From Taenia hydatigena (Eukaryota > Platyhelminthes > Cestoda > Cyclophyllidea > Taeniidae), in NCBI GenBank assembly GCA_036345935.2, contig JADWOT020000003.1, positions 15,947,574 through 16,011,573 on the forward strand: a DNA stretch of 64,000 bases, read 5' to 3'. The position numbers and the translations under genes are program-made. Shown here one piece after another: positions 12,901-24,900 of the stretch; position 1 is the first letter of the stretch; each line of letters opens with the position of its first letter. The notes under the pieces are model-generated. The model ran no database searches. It was not told the origin of the DNA and was given only the letters and a program-made list of their open reading frames with translations.

Positions 12901-15900
12901 TGTTCAGCAAATCAACCGCACGTTGCCTCTTGTTATGCCACCATCAATAAACTAAATAAAGTGAGTTTCAAAACAAGGGTTCTAAAACCAACCAGCACTT
13001 CACTCCTTTGGCATGCTCATGGGATGGTCAATTAACTGTTTAATAAAGGGAGAGGAGGGGGAGAGATTGTGTGAATGAAAAGAAAAGTCAAGGGAATATG
13101 AAAGAAGGAAAAGGACAGGCTAGTATTGGCCCAATCGTCGCACCCAACATTCCTCAGGGCGGGTATTTACGCAAAAATATGCAACTATAGCAACGCCAAC
13201 TTTCATCCCACTTAGAGTGTAGCAGGTCCCATTTCGGCAGCGAAGGAAAGCTTTGGGTGGACCAGTGGATATGCTAACATCATAAATAAAGTGTAGTTTT
13301 ATTCTGTTGGTTCTATTACTCATTGTCCAACTCACCAAGTAAGCACTTTTGGAGGTGGGCGTTGGAATGGGTAGATGGGGAGTTGGTTAGGTGGGTCTTA
13401 GTAAAAAAGAGAAGTCTTCATACCAAAACTAGGTGTAGTTTCTGGCAGAAGTGCCGGTAAGAGGTGTGAATGCATTCTCCGCAATAGACTCGAGCCTTAT
13501 TTTAGCCAGAATAAATAGCTGGAAGTGGAAATTACTTGCCAAGAGGATTGTTCGTTTATTCATCATGGAGGTGGATGTTAGGATCAACTTCTTTTGAGGA
13601 CACAACTTAATGCACAACAATGAAACTAAAGGAGGACAGAGCGTACTGTTGCGTTTTGGGTCTTCGGTATCCTCTCAAACATCTCATTAAACACATACGA
13701 GTTACGCAAATGTCACTGACCAGTAGGTACCGACAACGCAAAATTGTTACAAACAATCTTATCACTTAATGTTCACATCGGAACACTTGATTTGATCGAT
13801 GATAAGGAATGCTTTTCTCAATAAATCACTGGACAATAACAAGACGAAGCCTTTACAGACTCCACAAATTATTAGTTGATAGTGCACAATTAACAAAGCC
13901 ACGAAATATCGTTAGCTCTTAATCCACTACTACCAAAAGAAATTAGTTTTCACTCACGTTGCTATGGCGACTAACTTATTGACAAACGGTAGTTGTTTAA
14001 ATGGATTCTTGATGTAAGTGCTGGAAACCTTATGAGGGTTGCCGATTGTCCAGCTAAAGTTAAAACACGTTTCGTCATTAAAGACTTTCTTCGAAGAGAA
14101 TTGTGGTTGTTGAGTGAGAAAAAGCCGAAGTAATGGGCGCTAGACAGGAAGGCATCAATGTCTATTGGTTGTTTCATTTAGGTATTAAAATTCACAAAAC
14201 TGACGCCACGACATGCGGGCATGTACATGTGCAAGGCGGAGGCACCGAATCCCGTTTACCACGCACCTGCGCCAGGCGATCAGATCACCAAAGCCCTTTT
14301 CGCTCCTCCCAGCGCCGCTTTCACCGCGTCCTCCTCAGCCCACACCTCCACTTACACTTCCACATTCACCACCACACCGAACCCCTTCGATCCCTCCCTT
14401 GACAGTGGCATCAACACCGAATTCCTCATTCAAGTGCAACCCATCCGTCTGATTGTTTTCTCACGCCCTCGAATGCTTCCCGGCAACCCGCGTCTGGTTG
14501 ACACCAACCCATCCACTTCTCCCGCACCACACAACTCGTGGATAACGCGAGGTCGTTTCAACGATCGCTCGCGTCGGCGTCGAGGCAGTGAAACACCCCT
14601 ACTTCCTCCATGGGCCTACGCTAATCGTCCAGTAGCTAGAGAGGGTGAAAAAATGGTTCTGGAATGCGCGGCACGTGGCAACCCGCCCCCCAAATTGGTG
14701 TGGTTCAAGGGAGGAGGTGGCAGCAACCTACCACCTCCGGAAGGTCTCTCCTCCCTTAACGATGTCAATTTTGATGTAGGGATACGTGAGGCATTAAACT
14801 ATCTCCCACTGACAGAAGCGATGAAATATTTGGGCACAAGGGTAGCCGAGGATGATCAGCTGTTTCCAGCCATCATGGAAGCGCCTGCAAGGAGCAATCT
14901 GTCCGACATGAAATCGCTGACCGACACGGAGGGTGCGAATTTGACTCCGAAGGAGAGTGACTTCACTGGAACCCGACTGGATCGATTTTCGGTGGTGGCG
15001 GGCCTAAGAAAAGACGATACCGGTGTGCCAGTTATTGCGGTATCGAGACTGATTGTTGACAATTTGGGCGTGTCTGATGCTACAAGGTATACCTGCCTGG
15101 CTCAGCTGGATATGGGACCACTTGGGGGACATGGAAATTGGACTGATGTTGGCAGGTCAGTGAATATCTTTGCAAAACCGAAGAGTTGAATTGCAAGTTG
15201 GTTGTTTGGAAGGACCACTTTGGGTCGCATGCTTTGTGTTACATCACATGAGTCATCATAAAGTGTCGTCAAGTGTGGTATGTTTAGTAGTATTGAATAA
15301 GCACAAATGTTTCTCATAGTTGGCCTAACTCCAACGTCTTTATGTTTGCCGAAGTTTCCTTCTGAGTTTGAATTTAGAAGTCTATGTATGAGGGTGACGT
15401 AAAGATACCAGTAAATCATCTTAAACACAAGGGTGAATTAGACTATCTAGCCTAAAGCACAGCTTGGAGTATTTCATTGTATTTCTTACCTAGAGGTTCG
15501 GTAACCTCTGACCACCGCGGTGTTGCAATTGTTGCATTCCGGTTGAAGTTTCCCAAAGCCATATTTTGACCACAAGAACTGTAAACGAGAGGCGATTTTG
15601 TACAGCGCATTGATCACGACGTGCAGACCATTCAACGTGGCCGAGGATATCAAATTTGCAAATTGTAAATAAGTAGAAAATGCTTAGGGCAAGATGACAT
15701 GTATCTGTGTCATCAAGTAGACCAACGTTTTGAGCAGTCAAAGGGACTCGGAGTAAAATGTTGGCATTATTTGCGATACGTCTCCCCATTTGAAAAGGAA
15801 AGCAAGATTGTTAGTAATCAGACAGTGTTCTGCAACTTGTAAGAGAAGGCCATTAATGAGCCATGATGCAGCAGTGAGATGACGAGGCCTTGTCAGTCAC

Positions 15901-18900
15901 CCGAAAGGAGTAGCGTGACTTGAGTTTGTGATAAGTGCTCCCCCTCCCTTGCCCCCTCGAGTCCACCAGAAACGCCAAGTCACTGTTAGTCCAACGCGTA
16001 GGGTCGAATCGCATATCAAGGCAGAGGCATAACCTTTGAAGATTGCAGCACCATTGCAGCTAAACACGGAGACAAAGAAATTATTAAGTCACCGCAGTAA
16101 ACTGCATCATTTCACTCAGTTGTCATGTCGATTCGTGTAGTATTCGTATGACCATTGTTGACGAATCCTAAGTATTGGAGACAGGAACATGTTTTGGTCA
16201 GGCGTTGGATTCGCTTTACGTCTACAAGAAGGAATGTGGAAGCTGCTATTTGTTACTTGGGACTAATCAGCAGCAGGATTCACAACTACACAACAACTGC
16301 TTTCCATGCAGCTAGTTTACAAATTGCTGCAAATGGCGACGAGCGTTGTGGTTTAGGAGTGATCTACCCCAAAGTGGAAAGTAACACTGTAGCTGCCCCA
16401 CCCTTGCTTTCTGCTGGGCTAATTTTTTGCCCTTTTTTAAAGCAAACACATGAAGCTAAAATATTTGCCCACTTCAAAACGAAACCAGTGATTTGGAGAG
16501 CGAACGAAACCACTTTGCTGGCAATTAACTAGCATGGCGTACTTAGCCAAAACTTATGTTAGCGAGCTTTTGGGGAAAAGGAAGAAGTTCCAAACAGGGA
16601 GATGGTAGAGTTAGCTGTTAAATTGCACCTTGCGATCATTCAGCTACACATTCTGCCTGTTGGAGTTTGGTTGGTCTTGAAGAAGGCAGGCGAAATAAAG
16701 AGTTATTATGCGAATATTTCCAAGACATAAAAGGTGGTTAGGCTATAAGTTCCCAGGAAATCACACCTTTTTGGCTGCCAAATTAGTGCAACATATGTGC
16801 TTTGCACAAAAGTTATTAATAGTATACGCAAACCAACTGATTTGCTCACATTGAGTGTGAGGTCTAGACACACAATTACGAAATTACCATGTTCAGTGAA
16901 TGTTTACATTCATTTGACATGATTATACGTCAGATGAGCTCTTAGTTCTCCCACGATGTTTACCTTCATTTTGTATGTAGGAGGCATGCAAACGCTTCAT
17001 TAACAATTTATTTGCTCTGTGCAAAACCAAAGAGAGGTAAAACGTCCTTGAAAGGAAGCAGACAACACTTCCAGGCGGGAGTAAATCAAGATGTCTCTTC
17101 CGCTTTCCGCTTTCCGTTTACACAAGAGTGCGTGAGTTTCCACTGTCCTGCACGCCACTTGAGCAAAGTGTGAGAGGGCTTTGCCGCAACTAACCTGACT
17201 GGTTAAAGCAGGGTGTGTGGAATACTACTACCTTTAAATTACGCATATATCAGCTAAGTAGATGGGCGAAAAGTTGATTTCGTTCCTATGGTAAGGAAAT
17301 AGTGATGTCGCACTGAAGGAATAAACTTGAATCCACCAAACGTGGGCTTCCTCTGCTGTGGTTAAGTATCTGTTGCATTTGTTGCACTCGTCCTTTTCCA
17401 AATATTTCCTCCTTAGTGGAAAGTGTAAATTTTGAAGTTATTGTGCATTGCCATTGGTTAATGCAAGAAGAATAAGTTGTTTACCTGGGTAGAATTTATC
17501 CACAATTTAATGTGGCACTGTTTAGTTGGAATGCAGGCATTTGCTCTCTGGTGGCCAGATTCGGTTCGAGTCCAAAATTTACGCTGTTGCTTTTGTGTCT
17601 TTTCTTAGTTCTGCCTTTCAACTGCTCTGATTTTAACAGAAGGCTACTCAATTATCTATCAAAAAACCTGAAAGTATTCGTGTGTGCTCAGCCTTCGTGA
17701 AAGAATAGAGCTGGTTGAAATGCAATCAGATAGATAGCGATGACATCAAGCTCATTTTCGTAGTTGGAACACCCTCTATTGCAACTGACAACATTGTCAC
17801 ACTGGAGTCGGTAAAATTAATAGATTCTCGATTCGATTTTAGGTTAAATTTTTAGAACAGATCTCTATTTGCATCTTGCATTAGTGCTCTGTCGGCAAAA
17901 TTTAGTGAGTCAGAAGCGCATCTTTTGTAACAAAAGCTGCTTAAAAATTGAAACATTTTTTCTCTTGATCTATTGGGCGACGTCCAGTCTGTTTAAGGTG
18001 AGCGATATCGATAAAACCATCAGTTGTGTAAACGGTTCGAACGGGGCTCAGGATTGCAAAATTCTGCCACAGTGAATCATTTTCCGTTCAAAGCACTATT
18101 TTGTACTTTAATTTAACTTATAAGCTGCCTAGGCAAATTCCTACTAAAGTGGTCACCATAGCCGTTCAAAGTAGCTTATTACCATTCTTTGAACAAGGAC
18201 GAACTAGAGCGGTGCTAGCATAAGTTTCAAGGGTGCCCTAGTTTTATCACTGAAACACTTTCTAACCACTTATGCTTAATTGAGAATTCGTCTTTGTCAC
18301 CTAGTAGGATCGTTTATTTGACTGTAATTCAAAAGTAACAGCACGGTATTTTCTCGTAGTCGCGAATACCTGGAGATATTTTAACGTCTCAGACAGAACA
18401 GTAGGTTCACATGCAATATATTTTTGCCCGCACATTCATTAAAGGCCAAAAAAAAAACAAAAAAACATCGCTCTTAATTCAGTGGTAATGAAAACATTAT
18501 AAAGGAAGCCAAATAAATGAAACGAAACGGGTGAAGTGCGTGGACATATTTGATTTGCCTAAGGGAAATAGCTGTCGATAGAATTGAAATGCCGGACACT
18601 TGGAACCATCAAATGGGCTTCTCACCTCAATTTCAATGCAACGAAGGGAGTGGATCTTTATGTTTATCCCATTTTGTACATTTTCCAAACATCAAGGAGT
18701 TCGCACCAAAGTATAGATACAACTCACAACTGTATAGAGGGGATGCTTTCAGACGTACCAGTTGCTGATTGAAAAGGTGAAGTGAAACGGTCTAAGAAGT
18801 CGTCTTACCCAAACTTTTACCTCTACGATCTTTAGCTCTCAAAACTACCTCTTTTATTGCAACAAATCAATTGTATTTGTAACTCAGTTCCTGACTAGAA

Positions 18901-21900
18901 TACTCTGTTTCAAATTGTACAGCAGTAGCACAACTTTGTTCTAACAATGCTCATTCGCGCATCTACTTAATCACCTTATCAAATTTATAATCAGCTCTAA
19001 TCATTCTCAAAGACGCCGTCTGTCTTTTGACAATTGATTGCGACTTTTTTCTCCTCTTCAATGTTTTTTGTAAATCTAACAATCCAACAATTGCCCCATA
19101 CCTTAGACCTTATGTGAGCGATTAAATTTGCCACGTTCGGTGGCAAACAAAATCACAAAGCAAAGCGAAACTTTACACCTAGCGTTTAAAGAGCCTTTAC
19201 AGTTGCATTATTGTTGCCTTTGGTGGAGCTCCATTGCGTCCCGAGTCTTCTCTAAAATAGAAAGAAGGCATGTTACTAGGGCGGAGCATCTATTGCGGAT
19301 GCACAGAAGGGTGAGGGGCTACTACCGTGGCCCACAACCTTGCCACCTATCACAAGTACAAAAGCAGAGCCTTGCGCGTTGGCGAAAACAGAATAAAGTG
19401 TTCAACAAATGAGCAGGCAGCAGACCAGATGAATGGGGCCTAACGGCAAACACGTGAGCTTGGTATCACTTTTATTGAATTGTATAAATTGACACCACTG
19501 CTTAATGAAAGGAAACGTCATCAGTGGATACTTACAGCAGAGTTGACTTAACCATTCTCTTGAGTGTGGGGAAGACAGCAGCCCTTTATCACCAAGGCTT
19601 CATAAAAAGGTGTGACTTTTCATCGTCTGTATCCTTAAATGTAAGAGGCATTTGGATTCCAGGTTGAAACAGCAATCTTAACGAAACTCACTTTCCATTC
19701 TTCCATGTTTGGACATGGCTAACTTTGATTGCCTACATAAATGATTTATCTGGGTAATTTCACTGACGTCCAGAGGTTACTATCGTTTCAATGGCTTAGT
19801 TTGGTGGGTAATGCACCTCACGATCCTTGATTCTTCTGACACACCTTCCCTAAAGGCAAAATGGACTTCGAACTGTGTTTACATTGCCTGATTAATTTGA
19901 GAAACAGAGGTTTGGAGACGCGCGGTTTTGTTAATAAACCATCCTAAATGGCGACGCATTTTTACCTCGGAGGCAGCGGTTGAGTCCTTGAGCCAATTTG
20001 GCTGGCTAATAGAGAACAGCTTTCCAGAGAAATGTTCTAATCATTACTTGAATTAAATTAATTTGCTTATGCCCAAGTGAAGGCGATTTGGCGTCTTTCT
20101 TCTCCATTAAGTCTCACTTCAAGGCTTGGCTTATCCGCAGGATAATTCCATTATGAGGGAGGATTTGATGCGCAAAACTACAGAAATAAGTAAGCACGGG
20201 CAATTGGACGAACCGATTGAAAGCAGACTTACTTGATGGTGAAGTTGAGCACTCTCTGACGTTGCACGATACATGCGAGCCCAGTGCCATGCCAGGCATA
20301 TCGGTGTGAGCATTTTGGTCAATCGAAGTGAGAGAATGAAATTCTTCTAAATTTAGTGGTGACCTGGTCCACTTCAAAATCTCATGACCATTTATGCTTG
20401 CTAACATGGTTTCTCATTTCTGCAGTTCTTTGGAAACCTAAAAAACATTCTGATGCTTAATGTCTCTGTATTAAAGGACACATGTCAAAGGCATTAACTG
20501 AAGTCGTCTTGCTCCTTTTGGAAGAAACAACGAAGTTGTAATTGGCAGATGTCATACTAGCCTTTAGTGTATTTTACCATAGAGGGATAAACTATAAATG
20601 AAGGGCCATGAAATTCATTCCCCAATTTCATTTTTAATTATAGTCTTTTGCCAGCAATAATCCTACTGCCCCAATTTGTGGCAGCTGGCACGAAGCTCTA
20701 CGCGACAGGAAATCCGGGCGAGAATGCTACACTTACTTGTGAGGCTCTAGGTGGTCTTTCGATTCCAGGAGGACTGCAATTAACCCTTCTTAGAGGGTCG
20801 GGATTGAAGGAGTTGGCAGAACAAGCCATCAATGCAAAGGGTTCCTTTCTTCCATCGACATTAATTGCTGACAGTCCCGTCGAGTCGTCGACATTTGATG
20901 AACGAGAGAAGCCACCGTTCAGTGAGCGAATTGAAACGATTCTACCTGATATGGACCCACGGTATCACCTCACAGCTGGGCCTGACCCCAGAAATCCCTA
21001 CGCCGCTATGGTGCGATTGAGAATAACCAGTGAGTGACAGAGAGTAGACTCTTATTCCATAAGACGCATTAGGAGTCGAGAGTATGTTTTTTGGGTCATC
21101 AAGATTGAAGCCCTCACATTCAGCATGATTGCAAAATCGACTTATTTTCTACTTAAAGAGGCATACGACACGTTTCCCATTCTTCCATGTCGGTAGAATT
21201 TATGCCCAGTTTAAGCGTAAATTACGTCGAAAGTAATTCGCGTCAGAATAGGCTGCCTATGTTTTATCTGAGGTGTACAGATTTCCATTTTCTGAAGAAA
21301 AGTGGTTGATGGTCACCTATTTCAACGAACACACACACTCATCAGCAAAAGCAGGGGAGCGTCATCGCTAGTCCTCGAGCTCCTTTTTAGAATGAAACCC
21401 CGTGTACTGAAAAAAACTTTCAACCTTGTCAATTCCCAGAAAAATGGGAAAATTCATGGTAACGCTCTTCACTTGGACCTAATTTGCTAAACTGAATTTT
21501 TGGGCCCAATTAATTTGGTTATAATTTAGCATGCGCGAATCCGGCAAAATTTAAAATGCTTGGCAAGTGCTCAAACCTTGAGTCTTAAATGGTCATTCAC
21601 GCGCTAAAAGGATGCGTAAGTAGTGCGTTTGAACTTTGATCCACCTCTCTGAAGGAAAATCTAAGAAGTGTTGCTCACTTAATGCAAAACCAAAACCAAA
21701 GGTCGATTTATTTAAAAGAAGAACCCTTCCATTGTGAAAAGTTTCAGTGTCCAGTTTTAGCTTTCCGTCAGATTTGCCGGACCTTTCTTTGTCCGTTCAA
21801 AATTTCTCAAGCTGGCACTGCCAAACTATTGAATATCGAGTCTTTGATTCATGTGGTTATTCTCCAAAAATATCTGAATCACCCACTTGAAGCTTGATAT

Positions 21901-24900
21901 CGCATTAAACACGGCAACCGCTATTACAAAAGAGCATGACATTCCTGACAAATACTCTTCTTGTCAAAACTCCCTGATGAAGATCTGGTTTAGGCCAGCA
22001 TTCCAAGTAATGTGATGAAAATGTTCGCGCCTCCATCGTTTGGTAGTGTTGCAGTCAGCATATTACCTATGCCTCCAATCGCAAAACATGGGTGATTAGG
22101 TGAAATACATGGTAATTAGTACTCCAATGGTCTATATGAGTACAATGATTCGCAATGCTCGAAATTCAGGCTCATAAATGTGTAACTTCTTGGGCCCCTT
22201 CTACGTGCCATTAACGTAATACCCCGCAGCATTATTGGCGCTACAAATAGAAGCGATTTAAATAAGCATTGCGAAAATCTTATTATTAGGCTTGAATGAG
22301 TGCATTCCCTATAACTAAAATGACTCCCCAAATGTGTTTATGAAGGAGAACCGTCTAGAGTTGGGGTCACCATTCATTTGTATGGCGATAATCTACGTTC
22401 ACCTTTGGTTAAACATCATCCAAACTGTCAGGGCATCCCGTTTATTTGCAAGTGCCTACAGCACATCGGGGATTTTATAACACTAAAACCCTGCAAAATG
22501 GTCTGATAATTTTTTCAAGCAATCCAAACAGACCGCGCATTGAACGCATCCGAAATTCCGGCAACCACCTTTTCATTTTTGGATTGGCACGTCCGAATCG
22601 CACTTTTGTAAAGTCACAAAAGTTGACTTGATTTTAGCAGAAGCGTCTGCGGATGAGCTCTCCGTGCTCACAATACCGCATGCCATCAGTTCGCACAAGA
22701 GCAGTCTTTGCAATGCCTTAATTTTATAAAGCAAACGTACAAATCCTGTGCTCCAATTGGTTCGCAATCCCAGAGTGGGCGCTTTGATAGGGAATGCAAT
22801 TCCAAGTTATGGATAAAAGAGCATGAGTGAGCTCTTTCATTTTGCGATGCAATTGATTTATTTTTAAGATAAGAAGTTGATATCTAGAAGGAAAATAAAA
22901 GTTTAGTACGGCTGTATGATACCATGTAATGCTTGAAAGAATTGAGTAGAGTTTGGCTTATTTTTGACTGTGAGCCTGTTGAAATGTCTCTCGTGTTTCG
23001 TTGCTGTCAAACAGAAGACGCCTAATTTTGAATTCTCACTACTTCATTGACGTTGATTCGACTAAATTGCAATGCAATGCATTTGCAGCATTATTTCCAG
23101 CGTTGTTCTTTGATATTGTTTCTGAATCCTACTCGAAACCCTTCTTCTATTTCATTTTGTTGTTCCTTGGCTTTAATGCAAGCATCAATGAAGCACCAAG
23201 CGCATATTTAACCCAAGGGAGCAGAGGAGATATGGGTGATTAATGACTTGCAATTTGTCAAATTGCAAAACAATTGAGAAGACCCTTTAAACTGAAAGTT
23301 ACCTAGCTCACACTTCGAAAGAATTGTGGGGAAAAGTGGTTGAGAAAGAATCAACCTTATGATTAGGCTGCAGTAATTATGAAATGCTTTCTTAATTTGT
23401 GAATGATTAATTAATATCAAGGCTACTGACATAACCTTGAAATTGCGCCGGCCGGCTGAATCCCAGTGGCGTACTCCTAAGTACTAGCGTGATCAAGACA
23501 TGGAGTCAAACAAGGTACTACATATCCCATCCCGCTCCCCATTTTTAGCGCTGTCCTCGGTGTTCTTGGTTATCCTCCCTCGTCGGCCATCAATGTGTGG
23601 TTAGTGTTGTAGAAAAACACTCGTGAACCAATCACACAAGTCATTTGCGTAAAATTGAGAAGACATTTGACCGCAACGTCATTAGACTCTCTTCGCAGTT
23701 CTGCTGGATCTGGAACACCACCTATTTGAGAATTGCACTGAGGAAAGAGACAATGGGATAGCTACCTTGTGTGTGCAAAGATAATCGGAGAGCACTGGGT
23801 TAAATGCATAGCCAGGTAATGCGGGATGGGAAACAATAGTTCTGTTGTGAGTGCGGTTTTAGCATCATTTTCTCACTTCAGTGCTGCCCAGTCATATCTC
23901 TGTCAATGTTCAGTCCAGCTGATAGAGAAGTGGAGGAGGCATTGCGTAATTATTTAGCTAGCGTTTCCATCAGCTACCAGCAAACTGTTCCAGATGGTTT
24001 ATAGATAGTGTTAATTTGCCTGTCAATAGTACCTTTTCCAAAGCACGGGACCGCGATAGACAACGAAGATGGACATCAATTACAACCCTTTCGCCTGACC
24101 CCGTTGAAGATTCTCTTGCACGCTGGACATGGCATTCTTCCATTATGTTGTTGTTCAGAATTCAGTAATAGAAGCTAAGGTGGTTGTCCTTTTGGAATAG
24201 GTTCGCTTGCCACTGCTACCTCTGCAGGGCGTCGAGTCTTCCTTAAGCTCGTAAGAATTTATAGTAGCGCGGCAGGAGTTATAGTACAACCACACACAAG
24301 AGCCGAGGAACCACTGACAACTTAAATACCACGCTGTCTAGCAGAAGTACAATGTCGAAGCTCGCAGTTTTTCACAAAACTAATTGGTAAACAAAGCCGT
24401 AGAGTAGCAGCAGACAATTCTTCAACAATAGACATAATGCTGATTTTGATTCCCAAGTTTTTTAGGGACTCACCCGAATCTTTTACTAGGTTTTTAAGTA
24501 AATCAGATTTCATGCGAAATCGCATTGAGTGTTTGGCATCTTATCTGCTCTATCACTTGAGCGGCAACTTTGCAAGCAACAAAAGTCAAGAAGATCTCTG
24601 CAGTTTATTATGAACACCTGAATTTAAGCTATTCCTTTCGTCAAATTTTTACGCCTAGAAGTGTGTCATCTGATTTTCATTTGACGTCATTGTGGTCAGA
24701 TTCAGTGAAGTTGTACTTTAAACTACAAAAGAGGGGAGGAATATCTCCTAACAAAGCATTGTTCCCCGTTGGTTACTGACAATCAGTGGCAACTGTGCAC
24801 AACTCATCTTAACAATCAGTTGGTTGTCCGCATTGGAGGCCACAATTAACATCAGCTTAATGACCCGGACACCAACGAGCTCGACTTTGCTCACAAATGA

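Larger units (their letters stand above)
7230..16250 (+). repeat. Left arm of a 9-kb inverted duplication
   Basis: Reverse-complementary to about 51950-60968. Paired coordinates add to 68198 up to about 13.6 kb and to 68200 from about 14.2 kb onward, so only a couple of bases of net indel separate the arms. Similarity stops near 7230 on the outer side and near 16250 on the inner side, both in introns of the + strand gene (introns 1 and 3). The arm holds exons 2 and 3. By eye, divergence is lowest at 7.8-11 kb and in the exons, and highest, about 3-4%, at 15.2-16.2 kb. That spread argues against a trivially duplicated assembly fragment. Confidence 0.95.

Noticed and set aside
15156..15189. Continuation of exon 3 to the in-frame stop at 15187 as a terminal exon
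   Set aside because: A good donor (GGCAG|GTCAGT) precedes it, the phase matches exon 4 exactly, and similarity between arms falls immediately after the donor. A truncated isoform by intron retention cannot be excluded, but nothing supports it.
17512..17700. tRNA-like B box GGTTCGAGTCC at about 17563
   Set aside because: The flanking bases do not form a five-pair T stem, no matching A box with proper spacing is seen, and no acceptor stem could be paired.
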